A stretch of DNA of 64,000 nucleotides from JAIXWP01 sp964428835 (GCA_964428835.1 CAYRZQ010000007.1:1-64000); one strand, 5' to 3'. Shown: positions 27,150-36,902, numbered from the stretch's first letter. Numbers and translations: made by a program. Notes: generated by a model from the sequence alone, not told the origin.

Positions 27150-29870
27150 ATGAAGCTTTCGCTTAAATATATTTTATTGTCTCTTTTCACCCTAATCAGC
27201 TCATTATTAGTAGCTCAGGATGAAGTTCTTATTCGAGGACAGGTGAAAGATCAAGAGACAATGAAAAAAATCGATAACGTAACGGTGACCGTCTTCAAAA
27301 ATGGGACACAATTCGACGTTATTGAGACAGGCGGTAGCGGAAAATACGAAATTAGACTTCCACTCGGCTTCACTTATGACATTAAATTCTCCAAAGACGC
27401 CTACGTTCAAAAAATCGTAAGACTTGATACCAGAAACATTCCAGAAGAAGACCGTGCTGGGGGCTTCCAGCTTGATCTACCTGGGGTATTATTCAAATAT
27501 GTAGAAGGCTTTAATACAGACATTCTGAAAGAACCGGTTGGAAAAATTTTCTTTTCATCTCAGGAAAACGCTTTAAGCTACGATCTCCCTTATGCGGATA
27601 AAATGAAGGAGAAAATCACCTCTGAATTCAAAAGACTGGAGGCACTAAATGCCGGTAAGGACAAAATGCAGGCAGACTTCGATAAGCTCATGCGAGAAGG
27701 TGATGACCGCATGATTGCTAAGAAGTATAAAGAGGCGATGGATAAATTTACGGATGCTCTCAAAATTTTCCCACAGGACGCCACAGCAAAGCAAAAGTTT
27801 GACGCAGCCAAAAAAGCATACGATGATGAACAGGCTGCTCTTGCAGCAAATGCGAAGTACGATGCTCTAATCAAAGAAGGCGACGATGCTATAAAGGCAA
27901 AAAATTGGGAAGTGGCAAAAAAGAAGTTTACAGACGCCAAAACAATGAAGCCTACTGAAAAACTTCCTAAAGAAAAGCTTTATGAAATTGATCAATTGAT
28001 GGCCAATCAAGAGAAACAAGCAGAATACGATGCCATCATTGCTGATGCTGATAAAAAATTTGGAAGTCAAGACTATGCGGTGTGTATTGAGCGATACAGA
28101 GCAGCCTCGGCTTTATTCCCAACCATTGCATATCCCAAGGATCAAATTGCAAAAGCACAAAGCGCATTGGATAATCTACTAGCCGAAGAGTCCAAAAAGA
28201 AACAACTAGAGGCACGCTATAACGATCTAATGGGCCTAGGACTAAAGAATAAAAATGAAGGTAAATTCGAATCTGCCATAGCCAACTATAGAGAAGCTTC
28301 CAACCTCAAACCCGATCAGGCAGAACCGAAGGATAGAATTAAGGAGATAGAAGATTTAATTGCTCAAGCAGAACGTGATCGATTAAAGTCTGAGGCGGAC
28401 GCTCTGGCAAACAAAGAAAAAGAGGAAAAAGAAAAGCTATTTAATGACTTGGTCCAACAAGCCGATAAGCTCTACACGGCTAAGAGTTGGCAAGAATCAA
28501 AAGCAAAATATCAAGAAGCTCTTGCTGTAAAAGATGCGCAATATCCTCGTGCACGAATTACGTCTATCGATGAAATTTTAGCTGCGGAAGAAGCCAAGAA
28601 AAACAATGATGCCCTTGCAGAAGCCAATAGACTTAAAGAAGAAGAAAGAAAAAGAAAAGAGGCCGAATTGAAAGCTAAAATGGATGAAGAAGCTCGACTC
28701 GCAGAGGAGGCAAGATTGCGCAGAATGCAAGAAGAAGAAGCAGAGCGTAAACGAAGAGAAGAGGAATTAGCTAAAAATCAGAAAACATCAACATTTAGCA
28801 ATCAGGCAAACAGAGATGCAGAAGACGAAGTAGAAGCATACTACCGCGAAGCGCGAGCCCTTGAAGACAGCGCTAAATATGCGCAAATGCGAGCAGTAGC
28901 AGAGGCTAACCAGAGATTTATCGACTCGCGTAATCAAAGAAGCGATGATAAAATTAAGGAACAAAAAGAAGCAATCGCCAGCACCAAAGACAACCTGCAA
29001 GCAATGAATAATCGAGGAAGTGCATACATTGCTCGAAGTACAGCAGAAACAGATAGAAAGAAAAAAGAAAATCAAAATACCAATAACGATTATCAAAGTC
29101 GAGCCGAGTCTCGCATTGAAAGATCACAGGAAGGCGTTGGCCAGCAAAAGGAAGCTCAAGAATCCATCGTTCAGAACGACCGCAATCGCCTTGCATTGAT
29201 GAATCAACTGGAGCAAAAAAAGAAAGAGTACGACCACAATAACAAAGGCTACGAAACCAAATCTGGAACGCTCCGGACCGATGCTGCTATGAAGGTGGAT
29301 AAAGAGAAATTGAACCAGGTCGAAATGGCCATGGAAGGAGAAGCAGTAAGAAAGCAAAACGAAATCAACGCTGATGAGAAAAAACAACAATCAGAAGCGA
29401 AGATGAACGATACACGCACTGCCGCAGATGTTCGTCTTGAAATGACAAGAACCCAAATTGACGAAAAGAAAGCGCAGTCTGAATCAATGAGCAGCGATGA
29501 AAGAAATAATACCAGCGCTGCAATGGCCTCAATAAACGAGAAGAAGCAACAAGCAGAATTGCTTCAAGTGAAAAAAGAAAATGAAGCCGCAGAAAATCGC
29601 TACCAAACACGTAAGGAGTTATTCAATACTAATAACGGCTCCACTCCCACTGATAGACCTACTCCAGGATCAGAAAATATTCCTGATGGTGTAACGGAAA
29701 AATCATATAAGTTGAATAACCAAATCATCACTGAGCGCACAGTGAAAGAAAATGGTAAAGTCAATGTCTATCTCAAGTCCGTCTCTAAGACTGGTATTTA
29801 CTATTTTAAAAATGGTAAACCAATCACCAAGCAAATGTGGATTCAGGAAACACTCGAAACGGCCGAGTAA
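27150..29870 (+). CDS. secreted TPR and coiled-coil protein with carboxypeptidase-regulatory-like domain
   Basis: From ATG at 27150 the protein has 906 residues; the longer reading from 27081 adds 23 residues before the signal peptide (ILLSLFTLISSLLVAQ) and is rejected. Domains in order: a CarboxypepD_reg-like beta domain (about 25-100, IRGQVKDQETMKKIDNVTVT); four or five TPR-like units of about 70 residues (about 170-480, e.g. YDALIKEGDDAIKAKNWEVA and YNDLMGLGLKNKNEGKFESA); a long Glu/Lys/Arg-rich coiled coil (about 490-820); and a short C-terminal beta motif (GIYYFKNGKPITKQMW). No sorting domain is present. It probably spans the periplasm as a structural scaffold. aroQ overlaps its stop codon. 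Confidence 0.75.
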   Translation: MKLSLKYILLSLFTLISSLLVAQDEVLIRGQVKDQETMKKIDNVTVTVFKNGTQFDVIETGGSGKYEIRLPLGFTYDIKFSKDAYVQKIVRLDTRNIPEEDRAGGFQLDLPGVLFKYVEGFNTDILKEPVGKIFFSSQENALSYDLPYADKMKEKITSEFKRLEALNAGKDKMQADFDKLMREGDDRMIAKKYKEAMDKFTDALKIFPQDATAKQKFDAAKKAYDDEQAALAANAKYDALIKEGDDAIKAKNWEVAKKKFTDAKTMKPTEKLPKEKLYEIDQLMANQEKQAEYDAIIADADKKFGSQDYAVCIERYRAASALFPTIAYPKDQIAKAQSALDNLLAEESKKKQLEARYNDLMGLGLKNKNEGKFESAIANYREASNLKPDQAEPKDRIKEIEDLIAQAERDRLKSEADALANKEKEEKEKLFNDLVQQADKLYTAKSWQESKAKYQEALAVKDAQYPRARITSIDEILAAEEAKKNNDALAEANRLKEEERKRKEAELKAKMDEEARLAEEARLRRMQEEEAERKRREEELAKNQKTSTFSNQANRDAEDEVEAYYREARALEDSAKYAQMRAVAEANQRFIDSRNQRSDDKIKEQKEAIASTKDNLQAMNNRGSAYIARSTAETDRKKKENQNTNNDYQSRAESRIERSQEGVGQQKEAQESIVQNDRNRLALMNQLEQKKKEYDHNNKGYETKSGTLRTDAAMKVDKEKLNQVEMAMEGEAVRKQNEINADEKKQQSEAKMNDTRTAADVRLEMTRTQIDEKKAQSESMSSDERNNTSAAMASINEKKQQAELLQVKKENEAAENRYQTRKELFNTNNGSTPTDRPTPGSENIPDGVTEKSYKLNNQIITERTVKENGKVNVYLKSVSKTGIYYFKNGKPITKQMWIQETLETAE

Positions 29871-30298
29871 TGCAAAAACGATTCATCATTATTAATGGCC
29901 CTAATCTCAATCTCCTTGGAAAAAGGGAAACGAGTATTTATGGTGATCAAGATTTCGAAAAGTTTTTCATAGCGCTTCGCTCCAATTATGATGATGTCAA
30001 GCTTGATTACTTTCAATCCAATGTGGAAGGAGAACTAATTAATAAACTTCACGAAGTAGGATTTTCAATTGATGGTATTATTATAAATCCAGGAGGTTAT
30101 TCTCACACGAGTGTGGCACTCAGAGACGCTATCGCCGCAATTGAATCCCCCGTCATTGAGGTGCATATTAGTAACATTCATGCACGCGAAGAATTTCGCC
30201 AACAAAGCCTCACCGCTGCTGTTTGCGTTGGCGTAATTACTGGATTTGGACTCTGGTCTTACGAAATGGCGCTTCAGTTTTTTTTAGATCGAAACTGA
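29870..30298 (+). CDS. aroQ: type II 3-dehydroquinate dehydratase
   Basis: This 142-residue protein dehydrates 3-dehydroquinate to 3-dehydroshikimate in the shikimate pathway (dodecameric type II enzyme, cytoplasmic). Landmarks are NGPNLNLLGKRETSIYG (10-25, with Arg19 and catalytic Tyr24 on the lid loop), the substrate loop INPGGYSHTSVALRDAI and EVHISNIHAREEFRQQS. The start chosen is the ATG at 29870, which overlaps the TAA of the preceding gene (TAATG); a longer in-frame reading from 29837 extends into that gene and is not preferred. The pair is translationally coupled although the upstream product looks unrelated. Confidence 0.95.
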   Translation: MQKRFIIINGPNLNLLGKRETSIYGDQDFEKFFIALRSNYDDVKLDYFQSNVEGELINKLHEVGFSIDGIIINPGGYSHTSVALRDAIAAIESPVIEVHISNIHAREEFRQQSLTAAVCVGVITGFGLWSYEMALQFFLDRN

Positions 30299-30868
30299 TT
30301 ATTCTTTTCCGAACTCTCTTATTCCGCTTTCAATAACACGAATAAGAAGCTCTGCATCCTTGATATCTAGTTGCTTGCCAAATCTAATCTTCGTACCCGA
30401 GTGACTAAATCCTACGCGCTCGCCACCTATGATCCAAAAGCTATCATCTAGAAAAGCTAAAAAATTTCCAGGATCACGTTTGATTATACCCAACTTAAAA
30501 ATATTTCGCATCATAAACGTCTCCGGTAAACCTCGCTTCCAAAATGCATTGATAATCTCTATTTTTCCTTTAGATAGTCGAATAATCTCTCTACCGCCCT
30601 TCCGCCACATGAATACCTTGACAATTTTCACAAAAAAATAAAGCCAAAGAGAAGAACAAATGATGAAGAAAACACGATCGCTCATCACTGTGGTCTGAAT
30701 CGCATATTTAATGAAAACTACACCACAAAACGTCCAAGCCATCAACCAACCAATGAGCAATGCTTCTTGCCATCGTTGGATTTGTTGCGTGATCGTGATA
30801 ACGATATCTTCTTTTGATCTTTGAACACTTATTCTTTTTCCAATAAACTTAGGCGCTGACTGATTCAT
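30299..30868 (-). CDS. two-TM membrane protein, PH-like, unassigned
   Basis: The 189-residue protein has a soluble N-terminus, two transmembrane segments (about 37-57 and 63-88) and a C-terminal basic beta-rich region (GREIIRLSKGKIEIINAFWK, FWIIGGERVGFSH) that resembles a bacterial PH/YdbT-type layout; this is a guess from topology. Its ATG overlaps the stop of bshA by 4 nt, so it is translated directly after it. Nothing in it suggests a known bacillithiol enzyme. Confidence 0.6.
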   Translation of the reverse strand: MNQSAPKFIGKRISVQRSKEDIVITITQQIQRWQEALLIGWLMAWTFCGVVFIKYAIQTTVMSDRVFFIICSSLWLYFFVKIVKVFMWRKGGREIIRLSKGKIEIINAFWKRGLPETFMMRNIFKLGIIKRDPGNFLAFLDDSFWIIGGERVGFSHSGTKIRFGKQLDIKDAELLIRVIESGIREFGKE

Positions 30869-32004
30869 ACGGTCTGTAAAACTGAATTGTAAAGGTTTTC
30901 GTAAAGTGGGAGAATTTTTTCTATACCAAATTCTAATGCTCTTTCTCGTGCTTTAAATCCAAACTTGGTTAGCCTGGCTTCGTCGCTTAATAAGTATTTT
31001 CCGTTCTTCGCCATATCTTCTACGTCTCCAACGTTGCTCATCATTCCCGTTACTCCATGGCGATTGACCTCTGGCAAACCTCCTGTATTTGTTGAAATAA
31101 CTGGCACTCCGCAAGCCATTGCTTCGAGTGCAGCAAGCCCAAAACTTTCTGATTCACTTGGCAATAAAAATAAATCAGCAACAGCAAGTGCCTCTGTGGG
31201 ATTCTTCACATTTCCCAAGAATATTACCTCTTCACACATACCCTTTTCGCGACACAATGCTTCTGCCTTTGAACGCTCTGGGCCATCTCCAACCAATATC
31301 AATTTGCTGTCAACCTCTTCTCGTATTCGGGCGAAAATTTCTATCACATCCAATATTCGTTTTACGGGGCGGAAATTAGAAATATGAACCAGTATCTTCT
31401 CTCCGTTCGGGGCATACTCCTTTCGAATTGCTTCTCTGTCCGGAAACTCAAATTTTTCTGTATTGATAAAGTTTGGAATCACTTCAATCTCGCGATTAAT
31501 TCCAAAAAGCTTATAAGTATCTAAACGCAGACTTTGAGATACCGCTGTGACAGCATCACTTTTATTGATTGCAAAAGAAATAACAGGTTCAAACGAAGCA
31601 TCTTTTCCAAGCAGTGTGATATCCGTACCATGAAGCGTAGTGATCACGGGAATATTGATTCCTTCATCTGCCAAAACCTGCTTTGCCGTGATTGCTGCCG
31701 AAGCATGTGGAATGGCATAATGCACGTGCAATAAGTCCAATTTCTCATACTTGACTACGTCCACCATTTTACTCGCCAAAACCAACTCGTAAGGAGGATA
31801 TAAAAAAAGCGGATAGTCACTAACGTTAACCTCATGGTAGCGAATGTTTTTTTTCATTGCTCCCAATCGAACAGGTTGACTATAAGTAATAAAGTGAATC
31901 TCGTGCCCCTTATCAGCCAAGGCTTTACCTAACTCCGTCGCCACCACCCCACTTCCACCGTAGGTTGGATAGCCTACAATTCCAATTTTTAATATTTGTG
32001 CCAT
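30865..32004 (-). CDS. bshA: N-acetyl-alpha-D-glucosaminyl L-malate synthase
   Basis: This 379-residue GT4 enzyme joins UDP-GlcNAc to L-malate, the first step of bacillithiol synthesis (cytoplasm). The N-terminus is diagnostic: IGIVGYPTYGGSGVVATELG, then IHFITYSQPVRL, HVHYAIPHASAA and TTLHGTDITLLG. The C-terminal half carries the GT-B donor site: LVHISNFRPVKRILDVI, LVGDGPER, LLPSESESFGLAALEAMACG and STNTGGLPEVN. Length matches BshA. BshB and BshC genes are not in this window. It overlaps the next gene by 4 nt. Confidence 0.95.
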   Translation of the reverse strand: MAQILKIGIVGYPTYGGSGVVATELGKALADKGHEIHFITYSQPVRLGAMKKNIRYHEVNVSDYPLFLYPPYELVLASKMVDVVKYEKLDLLHVHYAIPHASAAITAKQVLADEGINIPVITTLHGTDITLLGKDASFEPVISFAINKSDAVTAVSQSLRLDTYKLFGINREIEVIPNFINTEKFEFPDREAIRKEYAPNGEKILVHISNFRPVKRILDVIEIFARIREEVDSKLILVGDGPERSKAEALCREKGMCEEVIFLGNVKNPTEALAVADLFLLPSESESFGLAALEAMACGVPVISTNTGGLPEVNRHGVTGMMSNVGDVEDMAKNGKYLLSDEARLTKFGFKARERALEFGIEKILPLYENLYNSVLQTV

Positions 32005-32064
32005 GCCTGTAAAATAGGCAACGAAGGTCGGAAGTTCACGACGATAATAAAAGAAAACCTTTAC

Positions 32065-35000
32065 TTAATTGCTTCCATACCCAAGCACGCGATATGCTTC
32101 TTGTTGAATCTTGGTTCGGATGTCTAGGGCTTGAATTTTCTTATTCTCTGCATCGGGATTGACGCGATTGCTTAGGAAAACATAAACAATCCCTGTTTCT
32201 GGATCCGCCCAGCACATTGTTCCTGTAAAGCCAGTATGCCCGAAGCTGGATGGCGAGGCCTCTGGGCAAGTAGAACCCGTGTTTCTTGTAAATGCTGGTT
32301 TATCGAATCCGAGTCCTCTTCTATTCCCTTGAAAATAGCGTGTATTATACAAATTGATGGTTTGAGCGCTCAAATAACGCTTACCTCCATATACACCGCC
32401 GTCCATCAACATTTGCATAATTGCAGCCAAATCTTGCGCATTTGAAAAAAGTCCAGCATGCCCTGCAATTCCACCTTGCATAGCCGCGCCTTGATCGTGA
32501 ACGAAACCTCGAATATGCTGCTGTCTGAATGTCTTGTCATTCTCAGTAGGAGCAATCATCTCACGAGTAAATCTTTCCGTAGGCCTGTATCCAATAGTAG
32601 CCAATGACATTGGCTCGTAATATTCTCTATTCACAAAATCCTCAAGACTTGTTCCCGAAATCTCCTCCACTAGATGCTGAACAAAGTAAAATGCCAAATC
32701 ACTATACTTGTATGTCTTGTCGGCGCTAATCGGAGTTTCAAGTATTTGATTAAAAATCTTTTGCTTGTAATCATCCCGAATATAGAGCTCTTCAGCCACT
32801 TGAGTTGTAAAACCAGGTTCACTGACAGGACGGTAAACGTCTGGGTCTGGTAAACCATTCTTCAAAGTTTTAGTGTAAAATGGAATCCAGGCTGTGAATC
32901 CAGCAGTGTGCGCCAACATATCCTTAATTAAAACGTTGGCGTAAGGATTATTTGCAGGTATTTTTAAATAATCTCCGAGCTTCTTATTTACGTCCAACAA
33001 ACCCTTATCAGTTAGCTTCATTGCAGCCAAGGTACCTGATGCTACTTTGGTAATTGAAGCCAAGTCATAAATCGTATTCTGAGATACGGGTTCATTTTCG
33101 TCCCAGTTCAAACTACCAAAAGCTTTATCATAAAGCACATTTCCATCTTTTGCCACCAATACTCTACAACCAGGATACGCTCCTTCCAAGATACCCCTGC
33201 GCGCAATAGAATCGATACGCGAAAAAGATTTTTCTCCAAGAGAAAGAAGCATTCCCTCCTTATCATTCATCATGTCTTCTTCATAGTCTGAAGCTGGGCT
33301 TCCCTTTACATTATTACTCTCTTGCACGAGAACCAGCGAAGCGTTTTTAGCTGTAGGAATATTCCATCTCAACTTTCCTCCGCCTTCTATCGAACAACCA
33401 GAAAGGCAGAGATAGTCGGCATTCGGAGAAACAGGCAGCTTTCCCTCTGCACTATTCACTCCAGCAATTAATTCTGCGCAAGCCTTTCTTGTTTTAGAGT
33501 CATCTTGATATGCTACCACCAGGGACTTCACAAAACCTAAATCGCGCATCGCTGCAATCGCATACGGATTGGCGAGAATGCACAGGGCTACATTTGTTTT
33601 TTCAGCAACGCCATTGATAATTCTAGCGCTTTCATTGGTAACGCCAAAATTCTTCGAAGATTTATTGGTAGTACCAACCATACAAGCCAACACCAAATCA
33701 TATCCGCTGAGTTTATCAAACCACGACATGGCGCTGTTGTAGTCCGGACTTTTTTCCATGCTATAAACATCGCAAGGGAAATAATTCGAAATGGTAGCTG
33801 CAAACTCTGTTGGACCCGAAGAACCAATTTCAACAACAGCCACCTTCTTATAATCACGAATCTGAAGAGGAAGAAGCTCTGCTTCATTTTTTACAACAGT
33901 CAGACTAGCTTCGATAAGTCTTTGCTGAAGCGCTTGTGCACTGAGTGAATTTAAGTCATTGTATAAGTTTCTTGTATCGATTGGCTCCCATTTATTCAAG
34001 CCACACCATTCTTTAGCCCGAAGAATGCGCAAGCATTTTTCATTGATTGATGCTTCGGATATTTCTCCAGCGAGAACCGCTGCCTTTATACGTTCTATAG
34101 CTAAAGGGATGTTCATTGAAAACAGCAACACATCATTACCTGCCTTTATTGCTTGTAAATCCATCTCACCGGCTTTCCAATATTTAGCCACACCTTGCAT
34201 ATTGAGCGCATCAGTAAAAATTAATCCTTCAAATCCCAAATCCTTACGCAAAGTGCCGTCAATAATTGCCGGAGATAATGTGGAGGGAAGATTTCTTGTC
34301 GTATCCAGGGCAGGTACAAATAGATGCGCAATCATGCTACCAGTAAGACCCTTCGCAATTAACTCGCGATAAGGATAAAACTCCAGGCTATCTAAACGAG
34401 CTCGTGAATGTGGAATGACTGGTAAATCCTTATGACTGTCTGTGTCGGTATCACCATGTCCGGGAAAGTGCTTTGCCACAGCCATTACGTTGTGATCCTG
34501 AAGTCCTTTCATATACATCAATCCACGTCGGGTCACCAACTCTCGATCTTCGCCAAATGCGCGATTGGATATTACCGGATTTTTCGGATTATTATTGATA
34601 TCTAATACTGGAGAAAACGAAACGTGAACACCTAAACGCTTGAGTTGGCGAGCCATCTCCACCCCAAACTCATAAGTCAACTCATCAGAAGCAGCAGCCC
34701 CGAGAGTCATTTGGCGCGGAAAGGAAATTGTCGAATCCAGACGCATTCCAAGCCCCCATTCAGCGTCCATTGAAAGTAATAAAGGGACACGAGATAGTTT
34801 TTGGTATTGATTGGTAAGCTGCGCTTGTCGCACTGGACTTCCCTGCATGAATATCAAACCTCCAATGTTGTACTTCTCAATCAACATGCGAATTCCAGCA
34901 TTATCATAACTTTTATGATTCGGATCTGACCAAGCCGCTACCATGAAGAGCTGACCAATTTTTTGATCCAAAGTCAGGCTGTTAAAAACTGAATCCGCCC

Positions 35001-35094
35001 ATGGCGTAGGCTTCTCGAGGAATAGAGCACGCTGCGCCTTTGCACCTTGAAGTGAAATTGTAAGAAGTATAGTAAAAATTAATAGCCTGCTCAT
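32065..35094 (-). CDS. GH3 beta-N-acetylglucosaminidase fused to serine beta-lactamase-like hydrolase
   Basis: From ATG at 35094 the protein has 1009 residues, with a signal peptide ending QGAKAQ. Residues about 35-390 form a GH3 catalytic domain: the NagZ-type KHFPGHGDTDTDSHKDLP loop (208-225) and the nucleophile in FTDALNMQG (Asp295). Residues about 415-580 match a GH3 C-terminal domain. From about 620 a class C beta-lactamase/DD-peptidase fold begins: SxxK at SITK (680-683), then a YSD segment, and FGHTGFTGT near the end. The combination is known in Bacteroidetes and points to periplasmic trimming of peptidoglycan (GlcNAc removal plus amide or ester hydrolysis). It is 60 nt upstream of bshA. 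Confidence 0.88.
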   Translation of the reverse strand: MSRLLIFTILLTISLQGAKAQRALFLEKPTPWADSVFNSLTLDQKIGQLFMVAAWSDPNHKSYDNAGIRMLIEKYNIGGLIFMQGSPVRQAQLTNQYQKLSRVPLLLSMDAEWGLGMRLDSTISFPRQMTLGAAASDELTYEFGVEMARQLKRLGVHVSFSPVLDINNNPKNPVISNRAFGEDRELVTRRGLMYMKGLQDHNVMAVAKHFPGHGDTDTDSHKDLPVIPHSRARLDSLEFYPYRELIAKGLTGSMIAHLFVPALDTTRNLPSTLSPAIIDGTLRKDLGFEGLIFTDALNMQGVAKYWKAGEMDLQAIKAGNDVLLFSMNIPLAIERIKAAVLAGEISEASINEKCLRILRAKEWCGLNKWEPIDTRNLYNDLNSLSAQALQQRLIEASLTVVKNEAELLPLQIRDYKKVAVVEIGSSGPTEFAATISNYFPCDVYSMEKSPDYNSAMSWFDKLSGYDLVLACMVGTTNKSSKNFGVTNESARIINGVAEKTNVALCILANPYAIAAMRDLGFVKSLVVAYQDDSKTRKACAELIAGVNSAEGKLPVSPNADYLCLSGCSIEGGGKLRWNIPTAKNASLVLVQESNNVKGSPASDYEEDMMNDKEGMLLSLGEKSFSRIDSIARRGILEGAYPGCRVLVAKDGNVLYDKAFGSLNWDENEPVSQNTIYDLASITKVASGTLAAMKLTDKGLLDVNKKLGDYLKIPANNPYANVLIKDMLAHTAGFTAWIPFYTKTLKNGLPDPDVYRPVSEPGFTTQVAEELYIRDDYKQKIFNQILETPISADKTYKYSDLAFYFVQHLVEEISGTSLEDFVNREYYEPMSLATIGYRPTERFTREMIAPTENDKTFRQQHIRGFVHDQGAAMQGGIAGHAGLFSNAQDLAAIMQMLMDGGVYGGKRYLSAQTINLYNTRYFQGNRRGLGFDKPAFTRNTGSTCPEASPSSFGHTGFTGTMCWADPETGIVYVFLSNRVNPDAENKKIQALDIRTKIQQEAYRVLGYGSN

Positions 35095-35187
35095 AATGCC
35101 TCCATGCTGTTTATACAAAACAAGGTCTTATACAACAACAATCGGGCTAAGGTTATTGCTTATTAGCAACAATCCAATGTGAAAATC

Positions 35188-35895
35188 CTAAATACGCTCT
35201 GGAGCGGCTGTTTTCTTGAGAACGTGGCTCATCACAAATTGGAATTGTTCCTCAATTGTGAGGTTGGTATTATCAATTATAATTGCATCTGGAGCCCTAC
35301 GTAATGGATCGTTTGCGCGAGATGAATCATACTCATCACGACTGTTTAGATTGGCCAACACATCTTCAAGTGTTGTTTCAACACCCATAGATTTTAATTC
35401 ATCATATCTGCGTTGAGCGCGCACTCGATTGTCCGCTGTCATGAAAAATTTCAACTCTGCATCAGGCAATACTACAGTGCCGATATCTCTCCCATCCATT
35501 ACCACACCGCGAGTTTCTGCCATTCGCTTTTGGAGCTTTACCAACTTCGTTCTTACGGACTTCACATCAGAAATTTTTGAAACATGATTGCTAACTTGCA
35601 GCGATCGAATTTCCCTTTCGACATTCACTCCATTGAGATACGTTTCATTTTGTCCTAGCTCCAAATTGTATTTAAAGTTTATAAGAACATGATCCAGCGC
35701 TCTTTCCAAGCCTTCAACATCAAGTTTCCCATTAGACTGAATAAATCCATGCTGGAGAGCAAACAAAGCCATTGCTCTGTACATCGCACCGGTGTCGATG
35801 TACACATAGTTGAGCTCTTTAGCTATTGCCTTTGCCATCGTGCTTTTACCGCATGATGAATACCCGTCGATGGCTATATTGATTTTGCTTTTCAC
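35188..35895 (-). CDS. cmk: cytidylate kinase
   Basis: This 235-residue protein phosphorylates CMP/dCMP with ATP. P-loop GYSSCGKSTMAKAIAKEL (11-28), YIDTGAMYRAMALFALQHG, MDGRDIGTVVLPDAELKFFM and the lid segment RRYDELKSMG plus NSRDEYDSSRANDPLRRAPD are all intact. The start is GTG at 35895: an in-frame TGA lies at 35917-35919 with no ATG between, and the GTG gives the usual short N-terminus ahead of the P-loop. ctlX ends 14 nt upstream, so they share an operon. Confidence 0.95.
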   Translation of the reverse strand: MKSKINIAIDGYSSCGKSTMAKAIAKELNYVYIDTGAMYRAMALFALQHGFIQSNGKLDVEGLERALDHVLINFKYNLELGQNETYLNGVNVEREIRSLQVSNHVSKISDVKSVRTKLVKLQKRMAETRGVVMDGRDIGTVVLPDAELKFFMTADNRVRAQRRYDELKSMGVETTLEDVLANLNSRDEYDSSRANDPLRRAPDAIIIDNTNLTIEEQFQFVMSHVLKKTAAPERI

Positions 35896-35909
35896 TGTAG
35901 TGGCTGGTG

Positions 35910-36836
35910 TTAGAATTCATGCGAAAATAAGAAAACCTCTGCCAACATACAACGAGCACTTCCACCACCTGCATTTTCGATGGCTTCAATATTCACTATC
36001 AAGGGTTCTGCAAACTCCGATAGTCTTGAAAAATAAGGCTTCAATGCCTCAGAGGCGGTAGTTGACATTATTAACCATTTCTTGTTTTCAGCGCTTTCGA
36101 GCTCAAGAATATTCCCTCCAAAACGATCCATAGTGTCTTCATCTATATCGATTACCGTCCTTGTCTTACCTAAACTCTCCAAAACGTGAGCCCGTTGCTC
36201 CAAATCATCTATAGAATTACTGCACACTACTGCCCATTCTGTTCCGATCGACATCACTACATTGGTATGGTAAACCGGCTTCCTTCCATTTGGGGTTCTT
36301 TGAAATGCACTGAAAACTATAGATTCATAACCGGTAGCTTCACACCACGCCTTCAATACTTGTTCGGATGTGCGTTCCGATCTTACTGCATAAGCCAATT
36401 TGTTGACCCTATCTAAAACTATGCTTCCCGTTCCTTCCAGAAACAGACTTTGCGATTCCCATTGCTCAAATCGTAAATGTTCGTCAACTCTAAAGCGTTG
36501 TTTCAAGGAGCTTACAATATCGCCCCTGCGCTCTAACCTTCGATTCCCCGCAAACATGGGATATGTTACTATAAAGTTATTGTGAAATGAAATCCAGTTG
36601 TTCGGAAAAACACTGTCTGGAGTGTCGAGGTCATCAAGATCTTCAAAAACAATAACCTCAATTCCCTTTGATCTCAATGCAGCCACAAAGGCATCGAACT
36701 CAGCTATCCAAGGATTTTCTGCACTATCCAAGGATAATACAGCTGTTTGATAGTAGTTATTAACCGCCGTCTGCTCATTCATTCGAAAATGCTTCGGTCG
36801 GATCATCATGACCTTGTCTGTAATTTGTTTTAACAT
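35910..36836 (-). CDS. ctlX: CtlX-type citrulline/arginine hydrolase (amidinotransferase fold)
   Basis: The 308-residue protein belongs to the pentein guanidino-modifying superfamily. Recognised features: the N-terminal IRPKHFRMNEQTAVNNYYQ of citrulline utilisation hydrolase CtlX, VFPNNWISFHNNFIVTYPMF (the DxVFxxD-equivalent substrate loop), FLEGTGSIVLD, the catalytic His in YHTNVVMSIG and the catalytic Cys near the C-terminus in GGSARCMLAEVFL. It probably hydrolyses citrulline or a related ureido/guanidino compound in the cytoplasm. It is co-transcribed with cmk, 14 nt apart, without an evident metabolic link. Confidence 0.88.
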   Translation of the reverse strand: MLKQITDKVMMIRPKHFRMNEQTAVNNYYQTAVLSLDSAENPWIAEFDAFVAALRSKGIEVIVFEDLDDLDTPDSVFPNNWISFHNNFIVTYPMFAGNRRLERRGDIVSSLKQRFRVDEHLRFEQWESQSLFLEGTGSIVLDRVNKLAYAVRSERTSEQVLKAWCEATGYESIVFSAFQRTPNGRKPVYHTNVVMSIGTEWAVVCSNSIDDLEQRAHVLESLGKTRTVIDIDEDTMDRFGGNILELESAENKKWLIMSTTASEALKPYFSRLSEFAEPLIVNIEAIENAGGGSARCMLAEVFLFSHEF

Positions 36837-36841
36837 TTAAA

Positions 36842-36872
36842 TTGTTTAATTTCAATTCGTAGCGTAATATTG
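36842..36872 (+). promoter_or_regulatory. candidate -33/-7 promoter of the TTG-started lipoprotein gene
   Basis: TTG (36842-36844), 20 nt, then TAATATTG (36865-36872), five of six consensus bases of TAnnTTTG. Transcription would begin about 25 nt before the proposed TTG start at 36903, which explains why a start at 36870 is unlikely. Confidence 0.45.
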
Positions 36873-36902
36873 CCACGAAACCTTAACTCAACGAGATATC
36901 AC

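Noticed and set aside
35150..35170. Small hairpin TTGCT-TATT-AGCAA after cmk
   Set aside because: Only five pairs and no T tract; too weak to call a terminator.
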